Assembly: GCA_029777735.1 (NCBI GenBank) | Contig: JAKORR010000237.1 | Span: 1 to 7,175, forward strand | Direction: 5' to 3' | Source: Armatimonadota bacterium | GTDB taxonomy: Bacteria > Armatimonadota > Zipacnadia > Zipacnadales > FEN-943 | DNA: 7,175 nt | Part shown: positions 1-6,288 of the stretch, piece after piece | How the letters are laid out: each line of letters begins with the position of its first letter | How positions within the stretch are numbered: the first letter of the stretch is position 1 | Position numbers and translations under genes: made by a program | The notes under the pieces: generated by a model | What the model was told of the DNA's origin: nothing | The model's input: the letters and a program-made list of their open reading frames with translations, nothing else | The model's database searches: none

Positions 1-1876
1 CCCAGGTGAAGGCTAGCCCGTTGGCCACGCCTACCTGATCACCCAGCCTGTGCCCGTTCCGGCGGAACCGGGGTGGCCCCAGCAGGTCAGTCAGCACTAG
101 CGGTGTCACCGTCACGGGGCTCTCGTTGCCTGAAGCCACCCGTCGGGCCGTCTTGCGGCAAACGGCAGCTATCTGACGCTCCAACTCGCGCACACCGGCC
201 TCGGCGGTGTAGTGACGAATAAGCGCGCGCAGGGCACCCGAGTGGAACTGCAGATGTTTGCCGCGCAGGCCGTTCTCCGCGCGTTGCTTGGGCACCAGGA
301 AACGGCGCGCGATCTCCAGCTTTTCCTCCTCGATGTAGCCCGGGAATTCGATGATCTCCATGCGGTCCAGTAGCGCTGGGGGAATGGGCTCTGTGTAGTT
401 GCCCGTGGCGATGAAGAAGACCCGAGACAGGTCGAAGGGTACCTCTAGGTAGTGGTCTTGGAAGCTGTCGTTCTGCTCTGGGTCGAGCACCTCCAGGAGA
501 GCCGAGGATGGGTCCCCACGGAAGTCGAGGCCGATCTTGTCGATTTCGTCGATCATGAACACAGGGTTGTTGGCGCCTACTCGGCGGATGGTCTGGATGA
601 TGCGGCCTGGCATGGCCCCAACATACGTGCGCCGGTGGCCACGGATCTCGGCCTCGTCGCGGACGCCGCCGAGGCTCATGCGGATGAACTTGCGGCCCAT
701 GGCCCGTGCGATGCTCCGACCTATAGAGGTTTTGCCTACGCCGGGAGGGCCTGTGAAGCACAGGATTGGGCCCTTGGTCTGCTCGACCAGCTGGTGCACC
801 GCGAGGAACTCGAGCACGCGGTCCTTGACCTTGTGCAGGCCGTAGTGATCCTCTTCCAGCACGGCCTCGGCTGCAGAGATATCCAGCTTGTCACTGGTGG
901 CAACCTGCCAGGGCAGGGCCAAGAGCCAGTCCAGGTAGGTGCGCACCACGGAGACCTCGGGCGACGCTGCGGGCATACGCTCCAGGCGCTCGATTTCCTG
1001 CAGGGCCTTATCCTGCGCCTCCGCAGACATGCCCGCCGCCTCGATCTTGTGGCGATACTCCTCTACCTCACTGTACAGGCCCTCGCGCTCGCCCAGTTCC
1101 GACTGAATAGCGCGCATTTGCTCGCGCAGGTAGAACTCGCGCTGGGAGTCCTCAATAGCAGCGCGAACCCGCTGGTGTATCTCATGCTCGATGCGAAGGA
1201 CCTGCAACTCGCGCTCGAGGATGCGTTCTACGATCCGCAGCCGCTCAGCCACATTCGCAGCCTCTAGCACCGACTGCTTCTCTCGTACCTTGAGGTTCAG
1301 GTATGTGGTGACGACGTCTGACATCTGCCCAGGGTCGTCCACATTCGCCACCGTCACGAGGGCGTCACTGGGCACCGCCGGCGACAGGGCAGCCGCGTCC
1401 TCGAACAGGGACCGCACGACCCGCAGTAGAGCCTCGACTTCTGGGCCCTCAGCCGGCACCTCCGAGATAAAACTCCAGGTGGCCCGCAGGTAAGGGTGGG
1501 TCTGGGTGATCTTTTCCCACCGGGCCCGTCGTAGACCCTCCACAACCAGGCGGGCGTCACCATCGGCGGTCTCAATGAATTGGACAATCCGCGCCACACA
1601 CCCTACTTCGTACAGATCCTCGGGCGCTGGTTGCCCCTCCTGCCGGTCCCGTGTCGCTACTACAAGCACTAGGCGCGACCCATTCCAGGCCTCGCGACCA
1701 GCCGCCTGCACGGGTTGGCTGTCGAGCGGCAAGGGTACCACCATGTGGGGAAAAAGCACGATGTGCTCAGCCCAAAGTATAGGCAAGTCCTGTCCCTCGG
1801 CTGAGAGGGCCTCCGCGTCTCGCGCGGACTGAAAGTGATCAAGCAAAGCGGAAAGAAGCTCGTCGCTGTCAGCCAT
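1..1876 (-). CDS. lon: Lon, ATP-dependent serine protease (3' end cut by window edge)
   Basis: Lon unfolds and degrades damaged and some regulatory proteins in the cytoplasm as a homohexamer. The frame is open from ATG at 1876 to base 2, giving 625 codons. Residues 31-45 open the N domain (LPILWAEHIVLFPHM). A coiled-coil-rich linker with REFYLREQMRAIQSELGE precedes the AAA+ module. Walker A is GPPGVGKT at 376-383 and Walker B is VFMIDEID with D443 and E444. The sensor region FIATGN and an LLDRME segment follow. The last visible residues, GVANGLAFTW, begin the peptidase domain, so the Ser-Lys dyad lies outside the window. The usual family length is about 800 residues. GGAAG sits 6 nt before the ATG, an in-frame TGA lies upstream, and no other start codon lies between. 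The gene follows clpX after 260 bp, so it may have its own promoter. Identity is certain; whether the missing part is intact cannot be seen. Confidence 0.97.
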   Translation of the reverse strand, partial: MADSDELLSALLDHFQSARDAEALSAEGQDLPILWAEHIVLFPHMVVPLPLDSQPVQAAGREAWNGSRLVLVVATRDRQEGQPAPEDLYEVGCVARIVQFIETADGDARLVVEGLRRARWEKITQTHPYLRATWSFISEVPAEGPEVEALLRVVRSLFEDAAALSPAVPSDALVTVANVDDPGQMSDVVTTYLNLKVREKQSVLEAANVAERLRIVERILERELQVLRIEHEIHQRVRAAIEDSQREFYLREQMRAIQSELGEREGLYSEVEEYRHKIEAAGMSAEAQDKALQEIERLERMPAASPEVSVVRTYLDWLLALPWQVATSDKLDISAAEAVLEEDHYGLHKVKDRVLEFLAVHQLVEQTKGPILCFTGPPGVGKTSIGRSIARAMGRKFIRMSLGGVRDEAEIRGHRRTYVGAMPGRIIQTIRRVGANNPVFMIDEIDKIGLDFRGDPSSALLEVLDPEQNDSFQDHYLEVPFDLSRVFFIATGNYTEPIPPALLDRMEIIEFPGYIEEEKLEIARRFLVPKQRAENGLRGKHLQFHSGALRALIRHYTAEAGVRELERQIAAVCRKTARRVASGNESPVTVTPLVLTDLLGPPRFRRNGHRLGDQVGVANGLAFTW

Positions 1877-2136
1877 GGTGATCTTCCATATCTCTTGCAG
1901 GGTGGTGGTGGATGCTCGGCTACAGTCCTTTCCTCAAGGCAACCTTTCGTCGAGTGGGCGGTGATACCTGCCGGCGGGCGTACCTTCTCCCCGCAGGAGT
2001 GATCCATGTGGGGCGGGAGGTGGAGTTTGGCTGTCACGGAAGACCGCCACATTGCACCATATCCCAGAAGCCACAGAGAGGACACCGCAATCTGCGAAAG
2101 CTATCCGCAGTCCGAGGTGGGCCACCAAGTTCGAGG
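1877..2136 (-). promoter_or_regulatory. clpX-lon intergenic leader of lon
   Basis: This 260-bp gap holds no credible gene. It is long compared with the 15-bp clpP-clpX gap, so it probably carries lon control signals. Visible elements are: a 7-bp hairpin with one G-U pair just after clpX (CTGCGGA / TTCGCAG, near 2092-2110); a CGC-N5-GCG dyad at 2086-2096; a possible CCTGC/GCAGG-closed hairpin in the middle; and CCTTGAGGA at about 56 nt before the lon ATG, also present before clpP. I found no good sigma-70 promoter: the best -10-like TATGGT has no acceptable -35 partner. None of the hairpins has a following T-run. A regulatory role is inferred from length and position only. Confidence 0.4.
1883..1887 (-). 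promoter_or_regulatory. Ribosome binding site of lon
   Basis: GGAAG lies 6 nt upstream of the lon ATG at 1876. It is a moderate Shine-Dalgarno match at good spacing and supports this start, which is also the only ATG/GTG/TTG after an in-frame TGA further upstream. Confidence 0.6.
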
Positions 2137-3432
2137 TCAAGCCGTTTTCTGTTGCTGCTCGTCGGAGCACTCGCCGCGCAAGCGGAGTAAGGGAGGCACT
2201 CCCTCACGCACACAGGCCTCTGTAACGATGCATTGGGCCACGTCGCGGCGCGATGGTATTTCGAACATGACGTCGAGCATGATTTCTTCGATAATCGTGC
2301 GGAGGGCACGGGCGCCGGTCTTGCGCGCGATGGCTTCGTCGGCAATCGCGTCCAGTGCCTCTTCCTCAAACACCAGTTCCACGTCATCGAGCAGTCGCAT
2401 GAGCTTCTGGTACTGGCGGACAACTGCGTTCTTGGGCTCCGTGAGGATCGCGCGCATCGCAGCCCGGTCCAGGCTGTGCAGTGTGGCCACGACAGGCAGA
2501 CGCCCTACGAACTCGGGTATCATCCCGTACTTAACCAGGTCCTCGGGCATGACTTCCGCCAACACCTCGTCATCAGTCATCTGAGACGGCCCTGCGGCAT
2601 CGGCCAGGAAGCCGATACGCCGCTGGTGTAGCCGCTCGCGCACGATGTTGGCCAAACCGTCGAATACGCCGCCGCAGATGAAAAGAATGTCGCGCGTATT
2701 GAGCTGGATGAATTCCTGTTGCGGGTGCTTGCGCCCTCCTTGAGGAGGAACATTAGCGACGGTGCCCTCAAGTATCTTGAGCAAGGCCTGCTGCACGCCT
2801 TCGCCGCTGACATCGCGAGTTATGGACGGCGTGTCTTCCTTGCGTCCAATCTTGTCGATCTCGTCGATGTAGACGATTCCGCGCTCGGCCCGCTCGATGT
2901 CCCAATCAGCAGCGACTAGGAGCTGTAGCAGGATGTTCTCCACGTCCTCGCCCACGTACCCCGCCTCTGTCACCGAAGTGGCATCGGCTATGGTGAAGGG
3001 CACGTCAAGGAACCGCGCTAGCGTCTGGGCGATTAGGGTCTTGCCTGACCCTGTGGGGCCAATCAGCAGAATGTTGGCTTTGTCCAACTCGGCGTCCTCG
3101 TCGAGAGCACCGACGTGAATACGCTTGAAGTGGTTGTACACCGCCACCGAGATGACGCGCCTGGCGCGCTCCTGGCCCACCACATACTGCCCGAGGAACT
3201 CGTTGATCTCACGGGGTGTGGGCACACGCCCGTCCTGCAGGGCACGACGAGCGTTCTCCTGCTCTCGGCTCTTTATGATGTGACCACACAGCTCCACGCA
3301 CTCAGCGCAAATCTGCACGCCCTGCCCGCTTATCATGTGGGCCGTCTGGGAGACAGATCGGCCACAGAAGGAGCAAACCTTCTGCTGGCCAGCGCGATTG
3401 CCGCTGTCAACACCCTGTGTCAAAACAATCAC
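2137..3432 (-). CDS. clpX: ClpX, ATP-dependent unfoldase subunit of ClpXP
   Basis: ClpX is the hexameric AAA+ unfoldase that recognises tagged substrates and threads them into ClpP. Numbering from the GTG at 3432 gives 431 residues. The N-terminal zinc-binding domain has CSFC at 20-23 and CAEC at 42-45. Walker A is GPTGSGKT at 125-132 and Walker B is IVYIDEID at 186-193. The GYVG pore loop is at 158-161 and the RKH loop at 234-236. The IGF tripeptide that docks into ClpP is at 273-275. R311 in EFVGRLP is the arginine-finger candidate and R375 in GAR is sensor 2. All key positions are present, so the protein should be active. It follows clpP by 15 bp, so the two subunits share a transcript. 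The start is uncertain: TTG at 3423 has an AGGTGA 5 nt upstream, whereas GTG at 3432 has no clear ribosome binding site. Confidence 0.97.
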   Translation of the reverse strand: MIVLTQGVDSGNRAGQQKVCSFCGRSVSQTAHMISGQGVQICAECVELCGHIIKSREQENARRALQDGRVPTPREINEFLGQYVVGQERARRVISVAVYNHFKRIHVGALDEDAELDKANILLIGPTGSGKTLIAQTLARFLDVPFTIADATSVTEAGYVGEDVENILLQLLVAADWDIERAERGIVYIDEIDKIGRKEDTPSITRDVSGEGVQQALLKILEGTVANVPPQGGRKHPQQEFIQLNTRDILFICGGVFDGLANIVRERLHQRRIGFLADAAGPSQMTDDEVLAEVMPEDLVKYGMIPEFVGRLPVVATLHSLDRAAMRAILTEPKNAVVRQYQKLMRLLDDVELVFEEEALDAIADEAIARKTGARALRTIIEEIMLDVMFEIPSRRDVAQCIVTEACVREGVPPLLRLRGECSDEQQQKTA

Positions 3433-3434
3433 CT
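3429..3434 (-). promoter_or_regulatory. Probable ribosome binding site deciding the clpX start
   Basis: AGGTGA lies 5 nt upstream of an in-frame TTG at 3423 and overlaps the GTG at 3432. If it is the Shine-Dalgarno sequence, translation starts at TTG and the protein begins MTQGVDSGN, three residues shorter than from GTG. No comparable purine-rich element precedes the GTG. Confidence 0.5.
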
Positions 3435-3447
3435 GTGGATCTAAGCA

Positions 3448-4047
3448 TCAAGCATCGGCGTCATTTCGTGGCTGCTTGGAGGCCACCACATCTATGATCC
3501 CATACTTGCGGGCCTCTTCAGCAGTCATATAGTAGTCGCGCTCGGTGTCCTGCTGAATCTTGTCAACCGACTGGCCAGTCCTCTCGGCCAGAATCTCATT
3601 CAGCCATCGGCGCAAGCGCAGAATCTCTTCGGCCTGGATCTGAATATCTGTAGCCTGTCCCTGTAGGCCGCCCCAGGGCTGATGGATGAGGATCCGCGAA
3701 TAGGGTAAAGCGTAGCGGTGCCCCTTGGCCCCCGAGGCCAGCAGGACCGCGGCCATCGAAGCAGCCTGACCAATGCACCAGGTGTGGACTTCGGGCGAGA
3801 CGTACTGCATCGTGTCGTAAATCGCCAAGCCTGCCGTGATGGAGCCACCTGGACTATTGATGTACAGGTTGATGGGCTCTGTCGGATCTTCTCCCTGCAG
3901 GAACAACATCTGCGCTATCACGAGGCTTGAAACCACGTCGTCGATGGGTGTGCCGATGAAGACAATTCGGTCCCGCAGGAGCCGAGAGAAAATGTCAAAG
4001 ATTCGCTCGCCGCGGGGCGTCTGCTCAATGACCGTCGGAACATACAT
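3448..4047 (-). CDS. clpP: ClpP, serine protease subunit of ClpXP
   Basis: ClpP forms the two-ring, 14-subunit barrel that cleaves polypeptides delivered by ClpX or another Clp ATPase. The product is 199 residues, the normal length. The catalytic triad is S97 in GQAASMAA, H122 in ILIHQPWGG and D171 in TERDYYM, all at the usual positions. The oxyanion/substrate-strand motif NSPGGSITAG is at 64-73. The short N-terminal segment MYVPTVIEQTPRGERIFDIF is typical of mature ClpP, so little or no propeptide is expected. ATG at 4047 is preceded by GAGGGGG at 8-nt spacing. clpX follows after 15 bp, which places protease and unfoldase in one transcript. tig lies 137 bp upstream. Only one clpP is visible here, but a second copy elsewhere cannot be excluded. 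Confidence 0.98.
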   Translation of the reverse strand: MYVPTVIEQTPRGERIFDIFSRLLRDRIVFIGTPIDDVVSSLVIAQMLFLQGEDPTEPINLYINSPGGSITAGLAIYDTMQYVSPEVHTWCIGQAASMAAVLLASGAKGHRYALPYSRILIHQPWGGLQGQATDIQIQAEEILRLRRWLNEILAERTGQSVDKIQQDTERDYYMTAEEARKYGIIDVVASKQPRNDADA

Positions 4048-4184
4048 GGGTAAAACCCCCTCGCAGCCTTATCAGTAGCTGCTCTCAATGACTGCAACTG
4101 TAAACGCCGTCAGTCCTCAAGGTGCCCGGGTGGTCCGCACTTGACCCGACTGCCTGAGTTGGCCAGACCAGACGAAGCTTCAGC
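4048..4184 (-). promoter_or_regulatory. tig-clpP intergenic leader of clpP
   Basis: This 137-bp gap holds the clpP ribosome binding site (GAGGGGG at 4056-4062, 8 nt before the ATG). It also holds a CCTTGAGGACTG element at 4111-4122 that resembles one before lon. A TTGCAG, 17 bp, TGATAA arrangement is the nearest thing to a sigma-70 promoter, but both boxes match poorly. No terminator with a T-run follows tig, so clpP may be read partly from upstream. A promoter here is plausible from the spacing but not shown. Confidence 0.35.
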
Positions 4185-5768
4185 CTACTGCGTGGTCGCT
4201 TCATCCTCGTCGACACTCTCAGCCTTGGGCAACACCGGTTCGCCTTCGCTCTTCTCTAGCGAGGAGTCGGCCACGACTTCGGGCTCCGGTGTCTCAGCTT
4301 GTGCCTCGACTCCTGCTTCTGCCTTGGTCTCGTCCTCAACTGGGGTCTCGGACTTCACGCCCTCAGCTTCTGCCTCGGTGGCTGTCTTGGCGTCACGCCG
4401 CTCGGAGCGCCGAGCCTCAAGCTTATCAAGAAGCTCGTGATAGCGCTCCTTGAACTGATCGCGCGGGACCTCCTCGACCTCCGCCTTCTCGATTATCCAC
4501 CGCAACGCCCTGCGCGTCTTGGCGCGCTCGTCGATGCGCTGTGAGATCTCTTCCTGTACCTCGTACGCCTGCTCGATGAAGCTCACGGCGTTGCCGGTCT
4601 CACGAGCCAGTTTCTCGATCTCAGCCCGAACATCCTGCTCCTCCGTTTCGAGGCCCTGGCTCTCTATCAGGGCCTCGAGACAAATTCTAGCCTCCAGGCC
4701 CAGGATTGCACGGCGCCGTTGGCTGCTCTCCATCCTCTCGCGATCGATGGTTCCCGCCTCGACAAGCTCGTCGAGGCTGGATCCGGCGGCCTCAAGTCGC
4801 GAGTCAAGCTCCTCCAGTTCTGCCTGAGTAGCGTTGGCGATGAGCATCTCCGGCAGTTCAATATCGGAGTTGGCCAGCAAATAGGCAATGGCCTGGGTCT
4901 CTAGGCTCTCCCGTGCCTGATCCTCAGACTCTTGCGCCAACCTCCGCCGGATCTCTTCCCTTAACTCGTCAACGCTGGAAAAATCGCCTACCTTGGCCGC
5001 GAACTCGTCGTTGACTTCTGGGAGTTGCCTCTCCTTGACCTCCAGGATTTTCGCCACGTACCTAAGCGTTCTACCTGCCAGGTCGCTATCGTCGTCCTCC
5101 GGTATCTGCTCCTCGACGACGACTTCCTGGCCGGCAAAGTGTCCGAGAACACCGTTAGGCAGGCGGACCGGTTCGCCCTCCTCGCGCGGCTGGGCCTCGA
5201 AGACAAGGCCCTCTTGGGACGTCTGTTCCTCGTCCTCCACGAATATCCTGACATCCGCGGTCACGCGGTCGCCAGGGGCAATAGCTCTGGTCACCTCGGC
5301 CCAGGTGGCGTGCTCGGCGCGCAGCTCCTCTAGGATCTTGTCAACGTCCTCGTCAAGGACTTCGGTCGATGGCCGCAGGAGTTTTACATCCGTTAGGTCA
5401 CCGATCGTCGCGGATGGGTAGACGGTGACAACCACGGAGAGATTGACCGGCGCGCCTTCTTCCAGAGGGATCTCTTCGAGATCGGGAAGCACGGGATCGC
5501 CGATGACCCTCAGCTCAGGGTGTTGCTCCAACGCCTTGGGCATGGACTCCTGAACTAGCTCCATCCAGACCGTGCCCTTGATCTGGTCGATGCCGTAGAA
5601 GCGACGGATAATGCTACGCGGAGCCTTGCCGGGGCGAAAGCCGCGGATGCGACCGACGTCGGCGAGCTCGCGGTAGACCTTATCGAAGTATTCGTCCACT
5701 TCCTTGGCCGTCAGGCTGAGGGTTAGCTCAACCTGGCTCTTGGGAAGGTGGCGGACTGCGCTCTCCAT
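4185..5768 (-). CDS. tig: Trigger factor, ribosome-associated chaperone
   Basis: Trigger factor binds near the ribosomal exit tunnel and shields nascent chains; many members also have an FKBP-type prolyl isomerase domain. The product is 527 residues, against about 430 for the E. coli protein. The N-terminal ribosome-binding domain (about 1-150) has the docking signature GFRPGKAP at 43-50. The central FKBP-like domain (about 164-246) is recognisable by order and by LPNGVLGHFAGQ at 203-214, but is strongly divergent. The helical chaperone domain covers about 247-450 and includes the usual LPEVNDEFAAKVG entry at 249-261. Residues from about 452 to the end form a low-complexity tail rich in E, A, K and T that accounts for most of the extra length. 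ATG at 5768 has GGAGGG 6 nt upstream. It lies 224 bp after the tRNA-Leu gene and is the first protein gene of the tig-clpP-clpX-lon series. Confidence 0.97.
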   Translation of the reverse strand: MESAVRHLPKSQVELTLSLTAKEVDEYFDKVYRELADVGRIRGFRPGKAPRSIIRRFYGIDQIKGTVWMELVQESMPKALEQHPELRVIGDPVLPDLEEIPLEEGAPVNLSVVVTVYPSATIGDLTDVKLLRPSTEVLDEDVDKILEELRAEHATWAEVTRAIAPGDRVTADVRIFVEDEEQTSQEGLVFEAQPREEGEPVRLPNGVLGHFAGQEVVVEEQIPEDDDSDLAGRTLRYVAKILEVKERQLPEVNDEFAAKVGDFSSVDELREEIRRRLAQESEDQARESLETQAIAYLLANSDIELPEMLIANATQAELEELDSRLEAAGSSLDELVEAGTIDRERMESSQRRRAILGLEARICLEALIESQGLETEEQDVRAEIEKLARETGNAVSFIEQAYEVQEEISQRIDERAKTRRALRWIIEKAEVEEVPRDQFKERYHELLDKLEARRSERRDAKTATEAEAEGVKSETPVEDETKAEAGVEAQAETPEPEVVADSSLEKSEGEPVLPKAESVDEDEATTQ

Positions 5769-5774
5769 TTACTT

Positions 5775-5780
5775 CCCTCC
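5775..5780 (-). promoter_or_regulatory. Strong ribosome binding site of tig
   Basis: GGAGGG lies 6 nt upstream of the tig ATG at 5768. It is the best Shine-Dalgarno match in the window and fixes the start. Confidence 0.8.
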
Positions 5781-5973
5781 AACGCCAACTTTGGCTTTCT
5801 AAAGCGAAGCTACGCCGCCCATGTGAGCAGCGCAGTGGCAAAGATCCCGATATCAAGCCTCGGCACAGCCAAGCGCCCTGACACAAAAGGGCCTGTCGCG
5901 TAGGTCTCTGGGTTGGTCTGGACTCCTGCCGTGGCCCAACCGCTTGCGCTCCTGTAGCCGACACGGACACAAT

Positions 5974-5990
5974 AGACTGCCAAACAGCCT
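5974..5990 (-). terminator. Weak hairpin after the tRNA array
   Basis: Stem AGGCTG / CAGTCT (6 bp, one G-U) with loop TTTGG, 3 nt after the tRNA-Leu CCA, then the moderately T-rich ATTGTGT. The stem is short and the T-run broken, so strong termination is doubtful. It could instead help 3' processing of tRNA-Leu. Confidence 0.25.
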
Positions 5991-5992
5991 GA

Positions 5993-6078
5993 TGGTGGGC
6001 GCGGAGGGATTCGAACCCTCACGGGGATTGCCCACGGGATCCTAAGTCCCGCGCGTCTACCAGTTCCGCCACGCGCCC
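5993..6078 (-). tRNA. tRNA-Leu (anticodon TAG)
   Basis: This is a class II tRNA of 86 nt including CCA. The acceptor stem is GGGCGCG / CGCGCCC with discriminator A and encoded CCA. The anticodon arm CGGGA-CTTAGGA-TCCCG gives TAG, which reads CUA and related leucine codons. A long variable arm (GGG CAAT CCC core) follows, as expected for leucine. The T arm is GAGGG-TTCGAAT-CCCTC. It is the last tRNA of the array, 32 bp after tRNA-Lys and 224 bp before tig. Confidence 0.97.
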
Positions 6079-6110
6079 CCGACGTCCTCATAGGTTCTAT
6101 GTCTACGTTA

Positions 6111-6185
6111 TGGTGGGCCGTGGAGGATTCGAACCTCCGACCTTGGGATTAAGAGTCCCCTGCTCTGCCGCTGAGCTAACGGCCC
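6111..6185 (-). tRNA. tRNA-Lys (anticodon CTT)
   Basis: The gene is 75 nt including encoded CCA. The acceptor stem is GGGCCGT / ACGGCCC with discriminator A. The anticodon loop CTCTTAA gives CTT, reading AAG. The outermost pair of the anticodon stem appears to be a G-A mismatch (GGGGA against TCCCA). The T arm is GGAGG-TTCGAAT-CCTCC. It lies 26 bp after tRNA-Arg(TCG). Confidence 0.97.
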
Positions 6186-6211
6186 ATCCTTTAGCGTCCA
6201 ACCAGATTGTC

Positions 6212-6288
6212 TGGCGCGCCCGGAGGGACTCGAACCCCCGACCCACGGATCCGAAGTCCGTTGCTCTATCCAACTGAGCTACGGGCGC
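6212..6288 (-). tRNA. tRNA-Arg (anticodon TCG)
   Basis: The gene is 77 nt including encoded CCA. The acceptor stem is GCGCCCG / CGGGCGC with discriminator G. The anticodon arm CGGA-CTTCGGA-TCCG gives TCG, reading CGA and related arginine codons. The T arm is GGGGG-TTCGAGT-CCCTC with one G-U pair. Acceptor stem and T arm are identical to those of the Arg(TCT) gene at 6553-6625. A 159-bp spacer separates it from tRNA-His upstream. Confidence 0.97.
6213..6243 (+). repeat. Direct repeat, copy 1 (tRNA-Arg TCG 3' half)
   Basis: These 31 bases are identical to 6551-6581. They cover the 3' acceptor strand, discriminator and T arm of Arg(TCG) plus flanking bases. The partner lies 338 bp away, with tRNA-His between the copies. 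Confidence 0.9.

Larger units (their letters stand above)
5769..5992 (-). promoter_or_regulatory. tRNA-Leu to tig intergenic region
   Basis: This 224-bp stretch has no credible gene. Just after the tRNA-Leu CCA a hairpin (AGGCTG, 5-nt loop, CAGTCT; 5974-5990) is followed by ATTGTGT, a weak candidate for partial termination. I found no convincing promoter: GATATC and TAGAAA occur without a matching -35. tig may therefore be read at least partly from the tRNA promoter; this is inference. Confidence 0.35.

Noticed and set aside
87..761. A 224-codon minus-strand frame
   Set aside because: It is another reading frame inside lon; its R/P/H-rich product is typical of an out-of-frame translation.
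452..1267. A 271-codon open frame on the plus strand
   Set aside because: It is antisense to the clearly conserved AAA+ and linker region of lon. High-GC coding DNA commonly gives such long shadow frames, and its product resembles no protein family.
1877..2010. A known riboswitch or RNase P RNA fragment in the lon leader
   Set aside because: GAGGAAAGGACTG recalls the GAGGAAAGTCC of RNase P RNA, but the rest of the conserved core is missing, and no thiamine, cobalamin, glycine or SAM riboswitch core is present.
2092..2131. An intrinsic terminator after clpX
   Set aside because: Short stems (GGTG/CACC and a 7-bp CTGCGGA hairpin) are present but no T-run follows either one.
1877..2136. Heat-shock operators (CIRCE, HspR HAIR, CtsR) or a sigma-32-type promoter before lon and clpP
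   Set aside because: I looked for TTAGCACTC-N9-GAGTGCTAA, CTTGAGT-N7-ACTCAAG, tandem GGTCAAA and CTTGAA/CCCCAT pairs. Only partial half-sites such as CTTGAG and GGGTCAAG occur.
1912..2190. A 92-codon plus-strand frame over the lon leader
   Set aside because: It overlaps the end of clpX on the opposite strand, has no clear ribosome binding site, and its product looks non-biological.
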